Shown: positions 1-6,921 of the stretch, piece after piece | How positions within the stretch are numbered: position 1 is the first letter of the stretch | Layout: each line of letters opens with the position of its first letter | NCBI GenBank assembly: GCA_964496755.1 | Contig: CAZCBD010000117.1 | Coordinates: forward strand, 1 to 9,093 | Reading direction: 5' to 3' | DNA length: 9,093 nucleotides | From: CAZCBD01 sp964496755 | GTDB lineage: Bacteria; Bacteroidota; Ignavibacteria; Ignavibacteriales; Melioribacteraceae | The notes under the pieces: model-generated | What the model saw: only the letters and a program-made list of their open reading frames with translations | Databases searched by the model: none | Told to the model about the DNA's origin: nothing | Made by a program: the position numbers and the translations under genes

Positions 1-1
1 A

Positions 2-2365
2 AATACGGTAAGCATCTCGCAAGAAATTAAACGAGTTGTGAATATTCTGAAAACAGATTATCCTGATTATAATTTAATAATTGTAACCGACCAGTCGGGG
101 TTTATTCAAAACGCAATTTCGAATGTAAAACAAGAAGTGATATATGGCGGAATACTAGCCGTAATTGTGCTTTTCTTTTTTATAGGGAACCTTAAAAATA
201 TTTTTATTATAGGCGTTACAATACCGGCATCGTTGGTTTTAACGGTTTTATTGATGTATGCTTTTGATATTAATTTTAATATCGTATCGTTGGGCGGAAT
301 TGCTCTTGGAGTTGGAATGTTACTCGATAATTCAATTGTAGTTATTGAAAATATTGTGCGTTATAAGGAAATGGGATATGGAATTCGGAAGGCTGCACTT
401 TTGGGCTCTAATGAGGTTGCTATGCCGGTAGTTGCCGCTACGGCCACAACAATAGTAGTATTTTTACCTTTGATTTTTTTGCATGGTATTGCAGGAGCTT
501 TTTTCAGAGACCAATCCTTGGCAATTGCATTTTCGCTTGTTTCTTCAATAGTAGCTGCAATTACTTTAATTCCAATGTTGGCTTCTCGCGAAAAGTATTT
601 TAAAGTTGATGATTCTGAAAAATATAAAGCGGGTTATTTAATTATTCCCAAACCCGAAAATGGAAAATTTGCTAAATTAAAATTCTGGTTGAAGTTTCCT
701 TTTTTAGTTGTATTAAAGTTTTTTCAATACTTATTTGTTAAATCAATTTTGCTTTCAAAAGAATTGTTTAAAAAAATGTTTTCAAAGTTTTTTAAGCACA
801 TTGACAGGATGATGGAAAAATGGATTGAAAAATATGAGAACCTTTTAGAGTGGGCATTGGAAAATAAAATAAAATCTATATTAATTACTATAGGCTTGTT
901 GTTGTTAACAATTTTAGCAGTCCAAAATATGAAAGTTGAATTTATTCCGGAATCGGCACAACAGGAATTTATTGTTGATGTGCATTACCCGAAAGGAACT
1001 TCGCTGGAAGGAAATGCTAAACTTACCGAAGAAATTGAAAAAGTGATTTTGCAATTTCCCGAAGTTAAAAATCTTATTTCCAATATCGGGCGTGTAAATA
1101 ACTTTGATTATTTGAATAAAGAACAGGTGGCTATTAATAAAGCTGCCTTAACAATAAAATTAAATTCAAGTACGGACTATTACAAAATAAAAGAAAAGCT
1201 CCGAACTATTTTTGAAAAAATGAAAGGGGTTGATTATTCATTTAAACAGGTGAAAACATCATATACGCAATTAATAAATCCATCGGAAAATGATATTGAA
1301 ATAAAAATTTTGAGTAAAAATTTAGAAACAGCTTTTGCCAAGGCAAATTTAATAGTAAAGCACTTGAAAAATAAAAATATTTCAAGCTTAAAGGAAATCC
1401 GACTTGGCAGTGAAAAAGGAGTACCCGGCTTTAATTTGTCAATAGATAGAGAGAAATGTTTAATTTATAAATTGTCAGTTTCACAAGTTGCAAATCAATT
1501 GGTGAATATGGTAAAAGGGAATCTTGCAACAGGTTTTTCTGATTTTGATAAAAAAATATATGTTCGGGTAAAAGCTCCCCAAAAAAGCATTAATGATATT
1601 GAAAAGATTTTACAAAAAAATTTAGTGGTTGAAAATAAAATAATTCCTTTACGTGAGTTGGTGAGTTTTCAAAGAGCATATACTTACAGTGAAATTAGAA
1701 GAGAAAATCAGGCAAGGGCCGTTTACATATATGCGAATCTAAATGATGAAGCCAATCTGAAAGAAGCAATTCAAGTAATTGAGAAAGAAATTGCAACCTT
1801 ACCACAAGATAATAGCGAGTTAATTTCTGTGGGGGGAGCGAATGAAGAAATCAGAGATTCTTTTTCCAGTTTATATGTGGCACTTTTAATTTCAGTGCTG
1901 TTAATGTATATGATTTTAGCTTCGGAATTCGAATCGTTTTTATTTCCGTTCATAATTATTTTTGCCGTACCCTTGGGGCTTATCGGTGGTATTCTGCTAT
2001 TATTTGTTTTTGGCGAAAGTATTAGTATAATTTCACTAATGGGGTTAATTATTTTAGTTGGTATATCCGATAACGATGCTGTGGTAAAAGTTGAATTTAT
2101 AATTCAAAAAAGAAAAGAAGGTTTACCGATAAAAGAAGCAATTATGCAAGCAGGCAAAGATAGATTCCGGCCCATAGTAATGAATAGCTTTACGGTTATA
2201 TGTGGTTTAATTCCAATGATGATAGGCATAGGGGCGGGTACTCAACTTCGCATTGCTTTATCTGTAGCAATTGCCGGCGGATTGGTTTCTTCAACATTTT
2301 TAACTTTGATAGTGATTCCCGTACTTTATACTTATATGGAAAAATGGTCAACTAAAAAATTTTGA
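2..2365 (+). CDS. RND efflux permease, 5'-truncated by the window edge (pump 1)
   Basis: This is an inner-membrane proton-driven RND transporter of the AcrB/HAE type. The reading frame is open from base 2, so the GTG at 38 is internal and not a start. About 787 residues remain; the N-terminal TM1 and most of the first periplasmic domain lie outside. Visible in order: the end of the first periplasmic domain (about 2-130), TM2-TM6 (about 134-585), a long charged/hydrophobic linker (590-830), TM7 (about 865-930), the second periplasmic domain, and TM8-TM12 (about 1865-2345). TM4 has LDNSIVVIEN (Asp at 326-328, Asn at 329-331) where AcrB has the Asp407-Asp408 pair. TM10 reads SDNDAVVKVEF, with Asn at the AcrB Lys940 position and a Lys five residues later (2087-2089). 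TM11 begins RFRPIVMNS, which keeps the Arg but has Asn in place of Thr978. It is followed by an adaptor and a second permease. The family call is secure; the substrate cannot be predicted. Confidence 0.95.
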   Translation, partial: NTVSISQEIKRVVNILKTDYPDYNLIIVTDQSGFIQNAISNVKQEVIYGGILAVIVLFFFIGNLKNIFIIGVTIPASLVLTVLLMYAFDINFNIVSLGGIALGVGMLLDNSIVVIENIVRYKEMGYGIRKAALLGSNEVAMPVVAATATTIVVFLPLIFLHGIAGAFFRDQSLAIAFSLVSSIVAAITLIPMLASREKYFKVDDSEKYKAGYLIIPKPENGKFAKLKFWLKFPFLVVLKFFQYLFVKSILLSKELFKKMFSKFFKHIDRMMEKWIEKYENLLEWALENKIKSILITIGLLLLTILAVQNMKVEFIPESAQQEFIVDVHYPKGTSLEGNAKLTEEIEKVILQFPEVKNLISNIGRVNNFDYLNKEQVAINKAALTIKLNSSTDYYKIKEKLRTIFEKMKGVDYSFKQVKTSYTQLINPSENDIEIKILSKNLETAFAKANLIVKHLKNKNISSLKEIRLGSEKGVPGFNLSIDREKCLIYKLSVSQVANQLVNMVKGNLATGFSDFDKKIYVRVKAPQKSINDIEKILQKNLVVENKIIPLRELVSFQRAYTYSEIRRENQARAVYIYANLNDEANLKEAIQVIEKEIATLPQDNSELISVGGANEEIRDSFSSLYVALLISVLLMYMILASEFESFLFPFIIIFAVPLGLIGGILLLFVFGESISIISLMGLIILVGISDNDAVVKVEFIIQKRKEGLPIKEAIMQAGKDRFRPIVMNSFTVICGLIPMMIGIGAGTQLRIALSVAIAGGLVSSTFLTLIVIPVLYTYMEKWSTKKF

Positions 2366-2386
2366 TTTAATTTTAATCGAATGATT

Positions 2387-2394
2387 GAAGGAGA
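2387..2394 (+). promoter_or_regulatory. Ribosome binding site of the adaptor gene
   Basis: GAAGGAGA has its GGAG core at 2390-2393, five bases before the ATG at 2399. It lies inside the six-codon extension that would follow from the in-frame ATG at 2381, which has no comparable site. This decides the start in favour of 2399. Confidence 0.75.
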
Positions 2395-2398
2395 AAGA

Positions 2399-3637
2399 AT
2401 GAAAGTCTCAATTAGAAATGTCGCAATAAGTTTAATTGTAATTGCAACTTTTATTGTTGGATATTTTTTTATGTTTGATAAAAATGACGAAGAAATTCCA
2501 AAAGAAAAAGAAACAAATATTGATTACGGTAAACTTGATGAAGTTGTATTTAAAGTTAAAACCGAAAAAATCAGGAAAGGTGATTTGGTAATTACAATAA
2601 CTTCAAACGGAATAATTAAGGCAAACAACGAAATTAATGTTTGTGCCAATATTACCGGCGACATTGAAAGTATTTATGTTACCGACGGAATGTTTGTAAA
2701 AAAGAATCAGCTTTTAATGAAACTCGACGACAAGGCGGCTTTAATTGATTTGCAATCTGCCGAATCTGTTGTAAAAAAAGCATTGGCAGAATTAAATGTT
2801 GAATTAAATACAGCTAGTCAATCGCTTGATAATTTGTTAAATGAAGATAAAAGTAAATTTGACCTTGATATTATTTACCGAAAAAAATTAGAACTTAAAC
2901 AAAAATTTTCAGAAGGTAAGATTTCATCTTCCGAATTAAACGATAAATTAACCGCAATTGATATAGAAGCGGCAAAATTATTTTCCAATCGAATTGAAGT
3001 AATTAAAAATAGAACAGGTTTAACCACTGCGTATTTAAACTACGAAAAGGCAAGATTAAATTATGAATACACTAAAATAAGAGCTCCTTTTAATGGATTT
3101 GTTGGAAATATAAATTTATCTGAAAGCGGGCGTGTAACGGCCGGTACGGAATTAATGAAACTCATAGATAATTCGAAGTTGAAAATTGAAGTCGGAGTTT
3201 TGGAAAATGAAATTGCATTGATTAAGCCTGGCAATTCGGTTGAAATTTTTATTAACGCTTTAGCAAACAAAAAGTTTGCGGGAATAGTAAAAAGCGTTTC
3301 ACCTTTTATAGATAATGAAACAAAAACGTGTCGTGTGATAGTTGAAATGCAAAATACCGATTCGCGAATAAAACCGGGAATGTATGCAACGGTGAAATTG
3401 CAAAGCGAGGTAATGAAAAATAGGCTTCTAATTCCGCGGAGTGCATTATTGATGAGAGACGAGCGGAGTCTTGTGTTTACTGCCGAAGATTCGTTGGCAA
3501 AGTGGAAATATGTAAAAATAGGTAGGCAGAATGATGAGTACTATGAAGTGCTTAGAGGAGTAAAGGAAGGGGAAGAGGTTATTACCGAAGGGAATTACAA
3601 TTTGGCTCATGATGCAAAAATAAAAGTATTGAAATAA
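2399..3637 (+). CDS. RND efflux periplasmic adaptor (membrane fusion protein, AcrA/HlyD-like)
   Basis: This protein links an RND permease to the outer-membrane channel. It is 412 residues from the ATG at 2399, chosen because a good ribosome binding site precedes it; ATG 2381 would add six residues. Residues about 7-26 form one hydrophobic N-terminal segment that acts as an anchor or uncleaved signal. No lipobox cysteine follows, so it is probably not a lipoprotein. The first half of the lipoyl domain is near residues 82-111 (GDIESIYVTDGMFVKKNQLL). A coiled-coil hairpin spans about 112-220. The second lipoyl half begins at the family motif IRAPFNGFVG (Arg228). The beta-barrel and membrane-proximal domains follow, including IKPGMYATVKL and a C-terminal GVKEGEEVITEGNYNLAHDAKI stretch typical of the family. 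The gene lies between two permeases, 33 bases after the first and 13 before the second, so it probably serves both. The hairpin looks longer than that of AcrA. Confidence 0.94.
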   Translation: MKVSIRNVAISLIVIATFIVGYFFMFDKNDEEIPKEKETNIDYGKLDEVVFKVKTEKIRKGDLVITITSNGIIKANNEINVCANITGDIESIYVTDGMFVKKNQLLMKLDDKAALIDLQSAESVVKKALAELNVELNTASQSLDNLLNEDKSKFDLDIIYRKKLELKQKFSEGKISSSELNDKLTAIDIEAAKLFSNRIEVIKNRTGLTTAYLNYEKARLNYEYTKIRAPFNGFVGNINLSESGRVTAGTELMKLIDNSKLKIEVGVLENEIALIKPGNSVEIFINALANKKFAGIVKSVSPFIDNETKTCRVIVEMQNTDSRIKPGMYATVKLQSEVMKNRLLIPRSALLMRDERSLVFTAEDSLAKWKYVKIGRQNDEYYEVLRGVKEGEEVITEGNYNLAHDAKIKVLK

Positions 3638-3650
3638 TTTCGGTTATGGG

Positions 3651-6600
3651 ATGAAAAAATTATTTCACACATTTTTGGCCAGGCCTGTAACAGCAGGAAT
3701 GTTTTTCTTTTCGATTGTGATTTTAGGAATTGTATCGGTCTATAATTTACCGGTTGAATTATCGCCACATGTTAATTATCCCCGATTAAGTTTAAGAGCA
3801 TTATGGCAAGGCAATTCACCGGAATCTGTTGAAGCAAATCTCACCTCAATTTTAGAAGCGGAGCTTTCAACTCTTAAAGGATTAAAAAGAATTTCTTCCG
3901 ATACGCGTGAAGGGAATTGTTCAATAGATTTGGAATTTTTTGAAAACACGGATATGGATTTTGCAAAAATCGATATCAATGAAAAAATCCGGCAAATTAA
4001 AAAAAATCTGCCTAAGCGAGTTTATATTTCAGTATCCGATTATATTCCTGATGATTTTAAAGATCTGCAAGGTTTTATTACTTATTCGATTTCATCTACC
4101 GAATCAGCAAATAAAATATTAAAGTATGCAAAAGAAAATATTATTTATCCTTTAAAAGGAATTGAAGGAGTTAGCAATGTAAAAGTTTCGGGTGGTACTG
4201 AAAGAGAATTAAAAGTGATATTGGATTATAACAAGGTTGTACTTTATGGCATTACCAATGCCGAAATTGCTCAAGCAATTTCAAATATTGAAAAAATATT
4301 TTCTGCGGGAGTGATTAGAAAAAATAATTACGAGTATTTTTTAAAAGTCAATAATATAGTTGTAAACATTGATGATATTGCCAATCAGCCTGTAAAATTG
4401 ACTTCTAATGGTTCGGCAATTCTTTTGCGTAATATTGCCGATGTTTATGACGGTTTTGAAAAAGCAAACTATTTCTTTCGTATTAATGGCCGTGAAACCG
4501 TAACGCTGGAAATAACAAAAGAAATCGGTGCAAATACAATAGAAGTAGCCGAAAATGTTCACCGCAAAATAGATGAATTGGTTAAAGCTTTTCCCGAAGG
4601 TTATTCTATTAAGTTAGAAATTGACAAAAGCAAAAACATGCGGGAAGACTTGGGCGAGCTTTTTAAAAGTGCTTTCTTTTCTTTAATGATAATAGTAGTA
4701 GTGTTGCTCTTAATTTTTAATAGTTTTCGCTATTCGTTTGTCATTGTTCTTTCAATTATCTTTTCACTCTTGTTTGCATTTATATTATTCTACTTATTTG
4801 AAATTTCCTTGAATATACTAACCATCTCGGCTTTTATTTTGGGTTTCGGTTTTATGGTTGATAACAGTATAGTTGTAATTGATTTTATTGACCATCATTA
4901 TAATGGTGGAGGCATAAAAAAATTATCGGTTATTTTAAAAAATATTTTTCCGCCTGTATTGGCCTCTACCTTAACAACCTTAGGGGTATTCATACCGTTA
5001 TTATTTTTAACAGGCGAGCTAAGGCTTTATTTCGAACAATTTGCATTAGGAATTATATTCAATCTTTTTGCTTCAATGATGATTGCCTTTATGATTGTGC
5101 CCCTGGTTTATTTAAAATTGGGGCTAAAACGAAAAAGCAAAGCTAAAGTAAAAGATTCTAAACTCTTCAAAATTTATAGCTCGATAATTACCTTTTTATT
5201 TAAAAGAAAAAAAATTGCATTAGTAATTTTCATATTGTTGGTGGGATTGCCTGTATGGCTTTTGCCGGCACGAATAGAAACCCCTGTGATAGGCACGGTA
5301 TATAATTCAATATTCGATTCGGAGTTTTATGCCGAAATAAAACCGTACGTAAACAATTATCTAGGTGGTGCATTAAATCTATTTTTTAATAAAATTTCAC
5401 GTGGGGAAATGTGGCAATTCGGTGAAACAACATATTTAGCGGTGCGTTTGGAATTACCAAACGGAAATGATATTTCGAGAATAAACGAATTAACAAAAGA
5501 TTTTGAGAAGGAGGTTTTACGTTACAGAGGGGATTTTGAAAATATAATTGCAAAAGTATATTCACCTGAAAATTCGTATCTAAAAATCACTTTTACACCA
5601 AAACAAAGTTATTCATCGTTTCCATATCAGCTCAAAAATTATTTAATAGCTTATGCTACTCAGCTTGGTGGTTTAACAGTTTCCGTTTATGGTTACGGAC
5701 AAGGCTTTTATAATGGTGGCGGAGCAGGGTCTATTTCAAATTTTACACTTACCGTAAAAGGCTTTAATTATAAAAAAGTGAAAGACTTGGCTTTACGAGT
5801 GAAAAAGAGATTAGAAAGAAATCCGCGCGTTGCAAATGTAGATATAAATAAGGGCAATTGGTGGGGTAGTGATAAAGTTTATGAGGTTGTCGGGAAAATA
5901 AAAAGAGAAGCCTTGACAAGCAAGAAAGTTACATTGCAAGAATTGCTCGCTTTTGTAAGGAAAAACTCGGCAGGAAACGTAGCAGGGTATAAATTTAAAT
6001 TAAACAATGACGAAGTGTTTTGTAAAGTGAAGTTTGAAAATTATGATAAGCTACAACTTAAAGATTTAAACAATATAATCTTTACAACTTCCGGCGGAGA
6101 AAAAGCGAAGTTAAAGGAATTTATTGATTTTACTGTCCAAAGAGTGATGCCCTCTATTAAAAGAGAAGACCAGCAATATATCAGGTATGTTAAATTTGAA
6201 TTTAAAGGTCCCTATAAATACGGTAACAAATTTGTTAAAAAAGTAATTGAAAAAACTCAAATACCCGAAGGCTATAAATTAGAAAAAAGAGGATTCTATT
6301 TTTTCAATCAGGATGAAGAAAGCAATGTTTGGATGATTTTGCTTTTTGCGGTCATTATTATTTTTATGGTTACCTCCAGCTTATTCGAATCAATAAAAAA
6401 GCCTATGCTAATTCTAGTAGCAATTCCGTTTGCCATTATCGGAACAATCTATGTGTTTTATTTTGCTGAAATGAATTTGGACAGAGGAGCTTATGCAGGA
6501 ATATTGCTTCTTATCGGTTTGTCGGTTAATAATTCAATAATTTTGATTGACTATTTGTCGAATCGTTTACATAAACCCTCAATTGAAAATTTGATCAAAT

Positions 6601-6800
6601 TAAGTTATTCGCGCGTTCGGCCAATATTTACAACCACTTTAACAACCATTGCTGCACTATTACCGTTATTGATTAGCGCAAAATCAACTTTTTGGAAAAG
6701 TTTAAGTTGGAGTATAACAGGTGGAATTACACTTTCTGCTGTTTGCGTAATTATTGCTATTCCTTTGTTTTACGGAATAATAATTTCCAAACATAAATAA
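3651..6800 (+). CDS. RND efflux permease, complete (pump 2)
   Basis: This is an inner-membrane proton-driven RND transporter of 1049 residues, the usual length for the family. It opens with the classic cytoplasmic helix and TM1 (FLARPVTAGMFFFSIVILG), then LPVELSPHVNYPRLSL and a PN1-type periplasmic domain (SPESVEANLTSILEAELSTLKGLKRISS). TM2-TM6 occupy about 335-490. TM4 has MVDNSIVVIDF with Asp404 and Asn405 at the AcrB Asp407/Asp408 positions. TM10 has SVNNSIILIDY with Asn960 at the Lys940 position. TM11 begins RVRPIFTTT, which keeps both the Arg and the Thr of the relay. An extra segment at about 547-594 and a Gly-rich stretch at about 680-695 in the second periplasmic domain mark a subfamily that I recall from Bacteroidota-type genomes. 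The start ATG has no clear Shine-Dalgarno sequence, only GGG immediately before it, so translation may be coupled to the adaptor gene, which stops 13 bases upstream. The substrate is unknown. Confidence 0.95.
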   Translation: MKKLFHTFLARPVTAGMFFFSIVILGIVSVYNLPVELSPHVNYPRLSLRALWQGNSPESVEANLTSILEAELSTLKGLKRISSDTREGNCSIDLEFFENTDMDFAKIDINEKIRQIKKNLPKRVYISVSDYIPDDFKDLQGFITYSISSTESANKILKYAKENIIYPLKGIEGVSNVKVSGGTERELKVILDYNKVVLYGITNAEIAQAISNIEKIFSAGVIRKNNYEYFLKVNNIVVNIDDIANQPVKLTSNGSAILLRNIADVYDGFEKANYFFRINGRETVTLEITKEIGANTIEVAENVHRKIDELVKAFPEGYSIKLEIDKSKNMREDLGELFKSAFFSLMIIVVVLLLIFNSFRYSFVIVLSIIFSLLFAFILFYLFEISLNILTISAFILGFGFMVDNSIVVIDFIDHHYNGGGIKKLSVILKNIFPPVLASTLTTLGVFIPLLFLTGELRLYFEQFALGIIFNLFASMMIAFMIVPLVYLKLGLKRKSKAKVKDSKLFKIYSSIITFLFKRKKIALVIFILLVGLPVWLLPARIETPVIGTVYNSIFDSEFYAEIKPYVNNYLGGALNLFFNKISRGEMWQFGETTYLAVRLELPNGNDISRINELTKDFEKEVLRYRGDFENIIAKVYSPENSYLKITFTPKQSYSSFPYQLKNYLIAYATQLGGLTVSVYGYGQGFYNGGGAGSISNFTLTVKGFNYKKVKDLALRVKKRLERNPRVANVDINKGNWWGSDKVYEVVGKIKREALTSKKVTLQELLAFVRKNSAGNVAGYKFKLNNDEVFCKVKFENYDKLQLKDLNNIIFTTSGGEKAKLKEFIDFTVQRVMPSIKREDQQYIRYVKFEFKGPYKYGNKFVKKVIEKTQIPEGYKLEKRGFYFFNQDEESNVWMILLFAVIIIFMVTSSLFESIKKPMLILVAIPFAIIGTIYVFYFAEMNLDRGAYAGILLLIGLSVNNSIILIDYLSNRLHKPSIENLIKLSYSRVRPIFTTTLTTIAALLPLLISAKSTFWKSLSWSITGGITLSAVCVIIAIPLFYGIIISKHK

Positions 6801-6903
6801 GAGTAATAATCCTATCTATATTATATTAAGAAAAAACAATTAAAAAATTGCAAATGAACTTTTCTATATCTATTTTTAAAATCTGAATAATTTTATAATC
6901 TTA
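6801..6903 (+). other. Intergenic gap between the efflux cluster and the isomerase gene
   Basis: This is 103 bases of very AT-rich sequence. There is no GC-rich hairpin with a T-run, so transcription from the efflux genes could continue into the isomerase gene. The only symmetric element is a short AT-rich palindrome at 6837-6850 (CAATT-AAAA-AATTG). A weak candidate promoter sits in the second half. I see no coding sequence or structured RNA. Confidence 0.6.
6848..6878 (+). promoter_or_regulatory. Candidate Bacteroidota-type promoter for the isomerase gene
   Basis: TTG at 6848-6850 is followed, after 20 bases, by TATTTTTA at 6871-6878. This matches seven of eight positions of the TAnnTTTG -7 element known from Bacteroidota, with the usual spacing from a -33 TTG. 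The predicted transcript start, near 6884, would leave a short leader containing the ribosome binding site. In such AT-rich DNA a match of this kind can occur by chance, so this is tentative. Confidence 0.28.
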
Positions 6904-6910
6904 GTGGAGG
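6904..6910 (+). promoter_or_regulatory. Ribosome binding site of the isomerase gene
   Basis: GTGGAGG has its GGAGG core at 6906-6910, eleven bases before the ATG at 6922. The GTG at 6904, which would be the most upstream start in this frame, is part of this site and has no ribosome binding site of its own. The ATG at 6922 is therefore preferred. Confidence 0.6.
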
Positions 6911-6921
6911 TCCAGACCATT

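Noticed and set aside
38..40. GTG as the start of pump 1
   Set aside because: The frame is open to the window edge, and the upstream residues (NTVSISQEIKRV) match the usual RND sequence before the DQS motif, so the gene begins outside the window.
590..830. Frameshift or foreign insertion in pump 1
   Set aside because: The frame stays open, base composition matches the surroundings, and the following TM7 and porter domain are intact, so this is an in-frame family variation and not damage.
1771..1953. Minus-strand open frame opposite pump 1
   Set aside because: It overlaps the conserved TM8 region of a certain RND gene, has no recognisable domain and no ribosome binding site that I can see. 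It is a shadow of the coding strand, as are similar frames at 3061-3270, 3776-3979, 4341-4562 and 7890-8081 on the minus strand.
2381..2383. ATG as the adaptor start
   Set aside because: It would place the only good ribosome binding site (2387-2394) inside the coding region; ATG 2399 is five bases after it and starts a normal anchor sequence.
3940..4122. Second plus-strand frame inside pump 2
   Set aside because: It is a 60-residue frame fully inside the PN domain of pump 2 in another phase, with no domain or initiation signal.
6837..6850. Palindrome CAATT-AAAA-AATTG as terminator or operator
   Set aside because: The five-base stem is almost all A/T and has no following T-run. Such palindromes are expected by chance in DNA this AT-rich.
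6894..6899. TATAAT as a -10 box for the isomerase gene
   Set aside because: Transcription would start at about 6906, inside the ribosome binding site, and there is no -35-like hexamer at the right distance.
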